DNA from: Lachnoclostridium sp. UBA7482
GTDB lineage: Bacteria; Bacillota; Clostridia; Lachnospirales; Lachnospiraceae
Assembly (NCBI GenBank): GCA_002479645.1
Contig: DLOO01000067.1
Location: 9,124 to 14,985 of the forward strand
Direction of reading: 5' to 3'
Length of the DNA: 5,862 nucleotides
Notes under the pieces: model-generated
Databases searched by the model: none
Seen by the model: only the letters and a program-made list of their open reading frames with translations
Told to the model about the DNA's origin: nothing
Shown: positions 1 to 5,690 of the stretch, one piece after another
Position numbering within the stretch: the first letter of the stretch is position 1
Layout of the letters: every line of letters begins with the position of its first letter
Program-made: the position numbers and the translations under genes

Positions 1-22
1 CATGTTCTTTGCAAAGGCAAGA
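1..22. repeat. Inverted repeat arm at window edge (partner 299-320)
   Basis: These 22 bases are the exact reverse complement of 299-320; the match stops at base 23. Each arm carries the 10-bp palindrome CTTTGCAAAG (7-16) at its centre. The arm coincides with the point where the PepF reading frame loses family similarity, so it looks like a fold-back join at a contig end and not genomic sequence. Confidence 0.85.
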
Positions 23-1048
23 CTTCAGACCTTCCAGATACTCCTCACCCATCGGCTTCAGAGCTTCAAAAATCGTATCTCTTGCCTCCTCAAAGGACAC
101 CTTCCACTCAACCTCGGAAACAACCGAAACATAAACGTCGTAAAGATGCAGCTCATCAAGTCCGAGAAGCTTCTTGCGAAGCGCCACATAACGGTACATA
201 AGCGGAAGTCCTGCATGAGTCTCCTCAATCAGGTTGTCATAAACCTCCTCGGGAATATTGCCCGGAGCGAGGTGCATTGCTCTCGTAGAGGAATAGCCTC
301 TTGCCTTTGCAAAGAACATGTCCTGGCGGATGTTGCCGGTATAGGTTGCGGCAATCGTGTTGCCGAACTGTCCGAATACGCTGTACATGGACTCAAATGC
401 AGCCTTGCGCACGTCACGATTCTTGCTCTCAAGCAGAGTGCCGTAACGGCCGTGGGTTACCGGAACCTCCTCGCCGTCCTCGCCTTGAATAGACGGGAAT
501 TTGGCATCTGCATTGTTAAACATCGTAAATACCTGTGACGCAGTGCCTGCAACTTCTCCTGCGCCTGCCAGGACTGCCTCAACCTCTGCACTTCTGGTAT
601 GGGCACGGTCTCTTTCCAAACGCTCAAAATAGCGCGCATATACGCCGAATCCCTCATCGCTTGCCTGCCACTGCTTCAAAGTCTCGGAGGGAATTGCCAT
701 AATCTCCGGATCGGCAAATGCCATAGCCTCGCTGAGCTGTACCCACAAGGAACGGGTACGCATACTTGCGGACTGTCTCTCATTGTCAGAGGTATCCACA
801 TCCGCATTTAAGCTGGCATAAGAATAGATGAGTTCCACCTGTTTGCAGAGATCGCTCTGCACATTCAAAAACTCCAAAAGCACCTGTGCGCTCTCGCCGA
901 GTCTTCCTTCATAAGATTTGATTACGCTGAGTTTTTCTTTCGCGTCGGCAAATGCCTGTTCCCACTGTGCGTCCGAGGCGAAAATATCCTCGGTTGCCCA
1001 CTGCTTTTCCTTGGGAATGTCCTGCCGCTTAGCAATCCGATCTGCCAT
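1..1048 (-). CDS. pepF: Oligoendopeptidase F (peptidase family M3), 3' end missing
   Basis: Cytoplasmic zinc metallopeptidase that cuts short oligopeptides. The frame is open from an ATG at 1048 to the left edge (349 codons), behind a perfect AGGAGG (1054-1059) 5 nt upstream. Recognisable family stretches are the N-terminal IPKEKQWATEDIF (residues 10-22), a central GRYGTLLESKNRDVRKAAFE, then NIPEEVYDNLIEETH, MYRYVALRKKLLGLDELHLYD and a closing GEEYLEGLK. The family is about 600 residues long, so the catalytic HExxH, which lies after this point, is not in the window and activity cannot be judged. Residues 1-342 fit the family. The last seven (SCLCKEH) do not: homologues continue with something like EGFxNRWIDVYEN. 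Those seven codons come from bases 2-22, which are an inverted copy of 299-320, so they are probably artefactual. The gene has its own promoter and sits downstream of the mscL terminator, so it is probably a single transcription unit. The family call is very secure. Confidence 0.93.
   Translation of the reverse strand, partial: MADRIAKRQDIPKEKQWATEDIFASDAQWEQAFADAKEKLSVIKSYEGRLGESAQVLLEFLNVQSDLCKQVELIYSYASLNADVDTSDNERQSASMRTRSLWVQLSEAMAFADPEIMAIPSETLKQWQASDEGFGVYARYFERLERDRAHTRSAEVEAVLAGAGEVAGTASQVFTMFNNADAKFPSIQGEDGEEVPVTHGRYGTLLESKNRDVRKAAFESMYSVFGQFGNTIAATYTGNIRQDMFFAKARGYSSTRAMHLAPGNIPEEVYDNLIEETHAGLPLMYRYVALRKKLLGLDELHLYDVYVSVVSEVEWKVSFEEARDTIFEALKPMGEEYLEGLKSCLCKEH
299..320. repeat. Inverted repeat arm inside pepF (partner 1-22)
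   Basis: This arm encodes the conserved PepF stretch around DMFFAKAR on the minus strand, so it is the authentic copy. Its centre is the palindrome CTTTGCAAAG (305-314). The edge copy at 1-22 matches it in inverted orientation over 22 of 22 bases. Confidence 0.85.
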
Positions 1049-1099
1049 AAATACCTCCTGAAATTTTACGATAATATAATACCTATTTACACTTATCCT

Positions 1100-1128
1100 A
1101 GTATAATAGACAAGGCGTGCTTTGTCAA
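1100..1128 (-). promoter_or_regulatory. Sigma-A promoter of pepF
   Basis: On the minus strand, TTGACA (1128-1123), a 17-nt spacer and TATACT (1105-1100) make a near-consensus sigma-A promoter about 50 nt upstream of the pepF start codon. An imperfect inverted repeat, GACAAGG/CTTTGTC (1109-1126, one G-T pair), covers most of the spacer and part of the -35 box and could be a binding site, though this is weak. Confidence 0.85.
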
Positions 1129-1149
1129 ATTTAATTCGCATATACAGCC

Positions 1150-1176
1150 AAAAAGCCCCGAACTCCGGGGCTTTTC
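1150..1176 (-). terminator. Intrinsic terminator downstream of mscL
   Basis: A perfect 10-bp stem (1151-1160 with 1166-1175) with a 5-nt loop has a CCCC/GGGG core, followed on the minus strand by a run of five T. It begins about 20 nt after the mscL stop codon and separates mscL from the pepF promoter. The stem is A/T-flanked on both sides, so it could also act in the other direction, but no plus-strand gene needs it. Confidence 0.92.
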
Positions 1177-1195
1177 ATGGTTTCTGTAAATTCAG

Positions 1196-1684
1196 TTACT
1201 CAACATCAGAAGTACAGTGCGGGCACTTGGTAGCATTGATATTGATTTCGGACTGGCAGTAAGGACATACCTTTGTCGTCGGCGCTGCGGGAGCCTCTTC
1301 CTTCTTACCAATGTTACGAGCCTTATTGATTACCTTAACCATAAGGAATACAACAAGCGCCATCAGCAGGAAGTTAATGATACCGGTAATAAAATTACCG
1401 TAATTCAATGTAGCCATACCGTAAGCCTGCGCCTCAGCCAGTGTGCCGGGTTTAGCGTTTACAACCACCTCGCCTGCTTCCGTTGCAGCCGTAAAGGGAA
1501 GCTTTGTCAAGAGCACATACAGATTGCTGAAATCGGTATCGCCGATCAGCCAACCGATAATCGGCATAAAGATGTCATTTACCAAAGAGGTAACCAACGC
1601 GCCGAACGCGCCGCCGATGATAACGCCGACAGCCAGATCAACCATGTTGCCGCGCATAACAAATGCCTTGAATTCTTTTAACAT
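1196..1684 (-). CDS. mscL: Large-conductance mechanosensitive channel MscL with C-terminal zinc ribbon
   Basis: Homopentameric membrane channel that opens under membrane tension and releases solutes during hypo-osmotic shock. The N-terminal amphipathic segment (MLKEFKAFVMRGNMVDLAVG) and the glycine-rich pore helix TM1 (about residues 15-42) are classic MscL. An extracellular loop of about 55 residues follows, longer than in E. coli, then TM2 (about 97-122) and the KKEEAPAAP linker. Where E. coli MscL (136 residues) has its C-terminal helical bundle, this 162-residue protein has CPYC (C140, C143) and CPHC (C154, C157), a four-cysteine zinc ribbon on the cytoplasmic side. The ATG at 1684 has GAGGAG (1693-1698) 8 nt upstream. 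The gene has its own strong promoter and a clear terminator, so it can be transcribed alone. The MscL call is near certain; metal binding by the tail is inferred from the cysteine spacing. Confidence 0.97.
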   Translation of the reverse strand: MLKEFKAFVMRGNMVDLAVGVIIGGAFGALVTSLVNDIFMPIIGWLIGDTDFSNLYVLLTKLPFTAATEAGEVVVNAKPGTLAEAQAYGMATLNYGNFITGIINFLLMALVVFLMVKVINKARNIGKKEEAPAAPTTKVCPYCQSEININATKCPHCTSDVE

Positions 1685-1711
1685 GTCTTTTTCTCCTCGT
1701 CAGAAGTCTAT

Positions 1712-1745
1712 ACGCACAAGCAATTTTCCGGTCTTTTGTGTGCGT
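1712..1745 (-). other. Inverted repeat in the mscL 5' untranslated region
   Basis: A 7-bp inverted repeat (ACGCACA at 1712-1718, TGTGCGT at 1739-1745) with a 20-nt loop lies between the mscL promoter and its ribosome binding site. It could form a modest hairpin in the leader RNA or bind a protein. No known riboswitch class is recognised. Confidence 0.35.
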
Positions 1746-1762
1746 CCAAAACGACCTTATTT

Positions 1763-1791
1763 ATCGTATCAGGATACCGGGATTTTGTCAA
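1763..1791 (-). promoter_or_regulatory. Sigma-A promoter of mscL
   Basis: On the minus strand, perfect TTGACA (1791-1786), a 17-nt spacer and TACGAT (1768-1763). It lies in the 154-bp gap between the HD-domain gene and mscL and gives a leader of roughly 70 nt. No terminator is visible after the HD-domain gene, so readthrough into mscL is also possible. Confidence 0.88.
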
Positions 1792-1838
1792 GAGTTCTCA
1801 GACATCCGCTTTCAAAAAATACCCATTTCCCGTTTCCG

Positions 1839-3695
1839 TTATTCCATACCGAAAAACTTCTTAAATGCCTCGTGGAAAATGCGGATGCGGCCATCCTGCA
1901 GCAGCTCCTCAATCTCATTAGCCAGCTGCTGCCGCTCGTTCAAAAGCCGCACAATCTTCGGGGAATAACGATTTCCCGCGCCGCTGTTAAGCTCCTGTAA
2001 GACCTCCGTAAAGGTCTTTGAACGGTGATAACTTCTTCCAAGCCAATCGGTTGCCGCATCGAGGCAGTCGCAGACACTGATAACATCGATGATGGACTTG
2101 TACGGCGAACTTTTATTGTCAAAATCGTACGGGTATCCCTTCTCCCCGTCATAAGACTTGTGATGGCCGATAACGACATCCCGGTAATTATAAAAATCCT
2201 TGTCCTGACTGAGATAAGCAAATCCACGGTTCGGATGGCATCTGAGAATCTGATACTCGTAGTCGGTCAGCGGGCGCATATCCGTATTGATAATATCGAT
2301 AATCGCATTTTTTCCGATATCGTGAAACATACCGGTCTTCTGCGCATAATGGCAGAGCAGCATCCTGCCCTCCTTCACTGCCGCCACGTCGTCCATCCCC
2401 GGAAATCCGACAAATACCTCGGGACAGACGTCCACCGCCTCCTGCGTAATGCGGACTGCCAGCATGGAAACCATCACGGAGTGCAGGTACGTATTCATAT
2501 GACGCGATACCACCATGTCAAACACAAAGCTTTCCTTCTCATCTTTCGTATCCATGGTCGCAAGAATAGCCTTATCAAAGCAGAGATTTGCCAGTGTCTC
2601 CGACAGCGAATAGCCTCCGACAAGGAAATAACTTCGCAGACGCACCACCAGCTCCTTGCGCAGCTCCTTGCCCTTTTCCTGCTTCCTGTCCGCAGGGATG
2701 TCTGTCTTTCCGAGCATTTCAAGCAGCATCTCCAGCGGATTCAGATACCATACTATAGGGTCAAAATCGGCAAGACCCGTCGGAATCTGACATTCCCGAT
2801 AAGTCTTTTCAAATGCATAAAACGCCTCGGTCCAGGTCATCTCATTCTTCTGCACGCGGGCGTTGTAGAAATGATAAAAGAAGGCAGGATCGTCCGTATC
2901 TTCATCGTTTTCATCCTCGAGCGAAGCATAATACTTTTCCATTTCCTCGCTGAGCTCGCGGTACATTCTGGTTCCAGGATGCATCTTCGTCAGATACTTC
3001 GGACAATACACACGGAAGTCCTCCAACGTAATGTGAACCAACTCTCTGATACGCGGAATCTGCTCGTCAAAGCTGCACATTAACGGGTCTTTGCGAATCT
3101 CCTGCAGCTCCTTCCAGAAGCCGTAGGTTTCCTCCGGTGTAATCAATTCAAGCTCCGGGCATATGCGAATCAGGTTGCAGTAAGCCACGAAAATAAGTAC
3201 TCTGCTTCTGTCGTCTTTGAAATCCTCAAAGAAATACCGCATACCGGTAACCTTGCGATACCAGCTGACCGTCTTCGACTTGGCAAGCTCATCGCCGGTT
3301 CTGGATATTTCAAGATACGAAAATCCCAAACAGGTATAAAGAAAAATTCTACGATCCAAATCGTCTCCGCTTTCATAAATCGGCAGAATCATTTCCGCAA
3401 ATTCCATCATCAAAAACGGATCGGTCGTTTCGGCATAGTAGCTCTCGGTAAGCCAGTAATATATGTATTCGCAATCGCCCGGCAAAAGACGATTTTCGCG
3501 GACAAGCTCGCGAAGGCGCAGGTATGCCCTATGATTCTCCCCGCCGATTACCGCAGTCTCCTTTGCACGCTCTTTTATCAGTCCAATCCACTCGTTAAAA
3601 TTCCGGGCAAGCGTTATCCTGCGATTCCATTCCGATGTAGATTGGCTTCCCCTCTTAATTCCGGACAGATAGTCCATGATTTCCTGCTGTACCAT
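1839..3695 (-). CDS. HD-GYP-type metal-dependent phosphohydrolase with long helical N-terminal region
   Basis: The C-terminal third (about residues 395-580) is an HD-GYP-like domain, a family that hydrolyses cyclic di-GMP or related cyclic dinucleotides with a two- or three-metal centre. The metal ligands expected for the family are visible in order: H405, the HD pair H458-D459 (FHDIGK), H487 (CHPNRG), H511-H512 and D543. The signature reads HHKSYDGEKGYP (511-522), one residue longer between DG and GYP than the classical form. A further helix (LDAATDWLGRSY) follows. The first 370 or so residues are rich in Trp, Tyr, Glu and Leu helices and resemble TPR-like sensor or scaffold repeats, with an acidic patch (ENDEDTDD). 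No membrane segment, signal peptide or GGDEF domain is seen, so it should be cytoplasmic. The ATG at 3695 has AGGGAG (3705-3710) 9 nt upstream. It lies 50 bp after the GH113 gene with no terminator between. The substrate is unknown; the fold is secure. Confidence 0.88.
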   Translation of the reverse strand: MVQQEIMDYLSGIKRGSQSTSEWNRRITLARNFNEWIGLIKERAKETAVIGGENHRAYLRLRELVRENRLLPGDCEYIYYWLTESYYAETTDPFLMMEFAEMILPIYESGDDLDRRIFLYTCLGFSYLEISRTGDELAKSKTVSWYRKVTGMRYFFEDFKDDRSRVLIFVAYCNLIRICPELELITPEETYGFWKELQEIRKDPLMCSFDEQIPRIRELVHITLEDFRVYCPKYLTKMHPGTRMYRELSEEMEKYYASLEDENDEDTDDPAFFYHFYNARVQKNEMTWTEAFYAFEKTYRECQIPTGLADFDPIVWYLNPLEMLLEMLGKTDIPADRKQEKGKELRKELVVRLRSYFLVGGYSLSETLANLCFDKAILATMDTKDEKESFVFDMVVSRHMNTYLHSVMVSMLAVRITQEAVDVCPEVFVGFPGMDDVAAVKEGRMLLCHYAQKTGMFHDIGKNAIIDIINTDMRPLTDYEYQILRCHPNRGFAYLSQDKDFYNYRDVVIGHHKSYDGEKGYPYDFDNKSSPYKSIIDVISVCDCLDAATDWLGRSYHRSKTFTEVLQELNSGAGNRYSPKIVRLLNERQQLANEIEELLQDGRIRIFHEAFKKFFGME

Positions 3696-3745
3696 ACCCC
3701 ACGTCTCCCTATTTGCTAAAACCCGCTTTCATCCCTTTTGGCTGC

Positions 3746-4738
3746 TTATTTTTTGTAATATCCTGCCAGTGTCCCGGCCGCTTCCTTTCCGTAAATAGAA
3801 AATCCCGGGAATTTGTGTTCTGCCCAGCTTTCGTCTACTCCTGCCGACCATTCCCACCAGAAAAATCCCATAAAGAAATCCGTGTTTTCAAAAACCTCCA
3901 TGCAGCTGTCATAAAAAAGCGCCTGCTCCTGTTCATCATATGGGAGGAACTGCATCCGGAAATCCCACGGCTGGCAGGCGGTTCCCTTTGCGGAGCGGCA
4001 ACCGATTTCCATGAAAATCACCGGCTTGTTCCAATACTCCGAAACCCTCCGCATCTGTTCCTTAACTTCTTTCCATGACGCTGCCATATCCTCACGGGTT
4101 AGATCCATAACCGGCTCCATCGGATTGGCAGGCCGACTTCCGTCTGCCTTGTGCATCCGGAAATACGCGCTCGTTCCCACGTAATCAAGCGCATCGTACC
4201 ATTTCGCGTCCATCTCATGCCCGTGGTTCGTGTTATAAGTAAGCGGACCGGAATAAATCTTACGGATGTCGGCAATCAGCTTACGCCAATGCTCCTCCTG
4301 CCGCTCCATACCAAGCATCTCACATCCCAGACAGAAGAGTTCGCAATGTGTATACTCCGCAATCTCCGCATAATGCGCCAGATAGCCTTCGTACTCGTAA
4401 AACCATTTCGCCCAGGAACCGAGATCATCATAGAAATTGATATCGGCACGCCAAGTACCGTCGTCGCAGTTAATCATTGGCTTCAGGCAGACCTTCATAC
4501 CATTTTCATGGGCGTAGCGGATAAACTCCACCACCTCCAGGTCACTGACATTGCGGTTATAATTTGCCCGAATCGTCAGGCTCTTCCGGTTCTCCACCCG
4601 CTGTTCAATACAAAGGGCAATCCATTCGGTTCCGGTTTCCCGAAGCAAATCAAGCGAATGCCGTGCCTTCCCGCCTGCCAGCTCGCCCTTCTTCGCGCAA
4701 TAACCGAAGCTGAAGCCCTTAATCTTAAAATTCTCCAT
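3746..4738 (-). CDS. Glycoside hydrolase family 113-like enzyme (beta-mannanase type), cytoplasmic
   Basis: A 330-residue TIM-barrel glycosidase. GH113 contains retaining beta-1,4-mannanases such as that of Alicyclobacillus. Seen here: the N-terminal KIKGFSFGYC, SLDLLRETGTEWIAL (28-42), AHENGMKVCLKPMINCDDGTW (76-96), LGCEM with the likely acid/base E140, TYNTNHGHEMDAKWYDALDYVG (167-188), and KPVIFMEIGCRS with the likely nucleophile E244. Near the end are FFWWEWS (292-298) and a closing GKEA. There is no signal peptide, so it should act on oligosaccharides already inside the cell. The start at 4738 is chosen over the upstream ATG at 4774 because AGAGGA sits 5 nt before it and because the upstream ATG would overlap the preceding gene with residues that do not fit the family. 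It starts 10 nt after the CPCC gene stop and is probably translationally coupled. The exact substrate is inferred from the family only. Confidence 0.85.
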   Translation of the reverse strand: MENFKIKGFSFGYCAKKGELAGGKARHSLDLLRETGTEWIALCIEQRVENRKSLTIRANYNRNVSDLEVVEFIRYAHENGMKVCLKPMINCDDGTWRADINFYDDLGSWAKWFYEYEGYLAHYAEIAEYTHCELFCLGCEMLGMERQEEHWRKLIADIRKIYSGPLTYNTNHGHEMDAKWYDALDYVGTSAYFRMHKADGSRPANPMEPVMDLTREDMAASWKEVKEQMRRVSEYWNKPVIFMEIGCRSAKGTACQPWDFRMQFLPYDEQEQALFYDSCMEVFENTDFFMGFFWWEWSAGVDESWAEHKFPGFSIYGKEAAGTLAGYYKK

Positions 4739-4741
4739 AAT

Positions 4742-4750
4742 CTTCCTCTT
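4742..4750 (-). promoter_or_regulatory. Ribosome binding site that fixes the GH113 start
   Basis: AAGAGGAAG on the minus strand overlaps the TAA stop codon of the CPCC gene (4751-4749) and leaves 5 nt between AGAGGA and the ATG at 4738. The overlap of Shine-Dalgarno and stop codon suggests translational coupling and argues against the upstream ATG at 4774. Confidence 0.8.
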
Positions 4751-5036
4751 AATTCTGTTCCCCGCCGGGAACACGCTTTTTCCTTACATGCACAAACCGT
4801 TCCCTTGCCTCTTCCGCCGTCAGTCCGCCGTTGGCGTCACTTCTGCCCTCCTCGTCCGCATAAGGATCGTCCTCCCATCGGCACACGGGGCAGATATAGT
4901 ATTTCTTTTCCTCGGGTCTTATATAGGTTACCTCGCCGCAGCACGGACACAGATAGGAAAGGCGCCGCCGGTTTGCACGCTGCCGAAGCTTCTCGTTAAA
5001 TTCTTTTGTTTTCTGTACCTCTTTACCGCCTGCCAT
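4749..5036 (-). CDS. CPCC-family cysteine-rich protein (small zinc-ribbon-like)
   Basis: A 95-residue protein of the CPCC cysteine-rich family, whose biochemical function is not known. The hallmark first knuckle LCPCCG (C30, C32, C33) and second knuckle ICPVCRWEDD (C49, C52) are both present, followed by the usual acidic stretch and a short NGGLTAEEARERF motif. The paired CxxC elements suggest one bound zinc, on inference. The N-terminal 28 residues are highly basic (KEFNEKLRQRANRRR), a possible nucleic-acid or ribosome contact, and may be an extension relative to shorter family members. The ATG at 5036 has GGAGGG (5046-5051) 9 nt upstream. It is the first gene of the likely operon with the GH113 enzyme and the HD-GYP protein, directly behind the promoter at 5075-5103. 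Confidence 0.87.
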   Translation of the reverse strand: MAGGKEVQKTKEFNEKLRQRANRRRLSYLCPCCGEVTYIRPEEKKYYICPVCRWEDDPYADEEGRSDANGGLTAEEARERFVHVRKKRVPGGEQN

Positions 5037-5074
5037 CGTAACCTGCCCTCCGAGAAACTTATTATATATAATTT

Positions 5075-5103
5075 ATCATACCAAAATAATTCTCAAAAAT
5101 CAA
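5075..5103 (-). promoter_or_regulatory. Sigma-A promoter of the CPCC-GH113-HD operon
   Basis: On the minus strand, TTGATT (5103-5098), a 17-nt spacer and TATGAT (5080-5075), with TGG just before the -10 box giving an extended -10 element. Transcription would start about 30 nt upstream of the CPCC ATG. It is back-to-back with the marR promoter, with about 30 bp between the two -35 boxes; I see nothing recognisable in that 30-bp spacer. Confidence 0.82.
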
Positions 5104-5133
5104 TATCCGCAGCGCTTCCTTTCCGATTGCCTG

Positions 5134-5162
5134 TTGACTTTTTTTATCATATGAATTAGAAT
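5134..5162 (+). promoter_or_regulatory. Sigma-A promoter of marR and the lipoprotein gene
   Basis: TTGACT (5134-5139), a 17-nt spacer rich in T, and TAGAAT (5157-5162). The start of transcription would fall near 5169, giving a leader of about 50 nt before the marR ATG. The -10 box lies within an inverted repeat that could be the operator. Confidence 0.82.
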
Positions 5163-5171
5163 GCTAATTAG
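5154..5171. promoter_or_regulatory. Probable MarR operator over the marR -10 box
   Basis: AATTAG and CTAATT (5154-5159 and 5164-5169) form a 16-bp inverted repeat with a 4-bp centre, directly over the -10 element. CTAATTAG (5164-5171) is also a perfect palindrome, and AATTAG recurs 12 bp downstream of its first copy. AT-rich palindromes of the TTAG/CTAA type overlapping the promoter are typical of MarR self-repression. The assignment is inferred from position and symmetry. Confidence 0.6.
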
Positions 5172-5221
5172 TATTATTAACGGTTGTCGTTTCAGACCGC
5201 CATCCTATACGGAGGTTCCCT

Positions 5222-5656
5222 ATGGAAGCATATTTCTATCAGGCTCTTCTCGGTCTTTCCGATGCGCATCGCGGGTACTGCACCCGACGGTTTGCCGCTC
5301 TCGGTCTGTCTGCCGGCCAGCCCAAGATTCTGTCCGTTCTGCAATCGTCGGAGGGTATTTTACAAAAAGAGCTGGCGGCACGCTGTCACGTTGAGCCCGC
5401 CACCATGACGGTGCTTTTGCAGAACATGGAGAAGAAAGAACTAATCTGGAAGAAAACCACGCATGTTTCCGGCGGAAAACGTGCCTACGGCATCTATCTG
5501 ACCGAACAGGGACGGGACGCCGCCGAGCATGTCATGGAGATTACCATGGAAGCGGAACGCATTTGTTTCCAAGATGTTACAGATGTAGAAAAGGATGTAT
5601 TCCTTACGCAGATGAGGAAGCTTCGGAAGAATCTCACCGATGCGGGTGAGGCATAA
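5222..5656 (+). CDS. MarR-family transcriptional regulator
   Basis: A 144-residue winged helix-turn-helix protein of the usual MarR length, acting as a dimeric DNA-binding regulator that normally responds to small phenolic ligands, drugs or oxidants. The dimerisation helix occupies residues 1-25, the region LSAGQPKILSVLQ (29-41) matches the family's first DNA-binding helices, and the recognition HTH is about 48-72 (QKELAARCHVEPATMTVLLQ). The wing ends in RAYGIYLTEQG (87-97). The family's DxR wing motif reads GKR here, with Asp replaced by Gly at 85. Cysteines at 20, 45 and 115 leave redox sensing possible but unproven. The ATG at 5222 has GGAGG (5211-5215) 6 nt upstream. It lies next to a candidate operator over its own promoter, and 34 bp before a co-directional lipoprotein gene that it may control. 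Ligand and target genes are unknown. Confidence 0.93.
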   Translation: MEAYFYQALLGLSDAHRGYCTRRFAALGLSAGQPKILSVLQSSEGILQKELAARCHVEPATMTVLLQNMEKKELIWKKTTHVSGGKRAYGIYLTEQGRDAAEHVMEITMEAERICFQDVTDVEKDVFLTQMRKLRKNLTDAGEA

Positions 5657-5690
5657 GCGACAACAAAAACAGAAAGGACTTGGAGGATTT

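Noticed and set aside
2..538. A 178-codon open frame on the plus strand at the left edge
   Set aside because: It is antisense to pepF. Its opening residues look like the PepF stretch MFFAKAR only because bases 1-22 are an inverted copy of 299-320.
2025..3083. A 352-codon open frame on the plus strand
   Set aside because: It lies wholly antisense to the HD-GYP gene, has no convincing ribosome binding site and its translation resembles no family, while the minus-strand frame carries a complete metal-binding motif set.
4739..4774. Upstream ATG giving a 12-residue longer GH113 protein
   Set aside because: It would overlap the CPCC gene by 26 bp, lacks a suitable ribosome binding site, and the ATG at 4738 has AGAGGA at the right distance.
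4151..4999. A 282-codon open frame on the plus strand
   Set aside because: It is antisense to the GH113 and CPCC genes, both of which have recognisable motifs and good ribosome binding sites.
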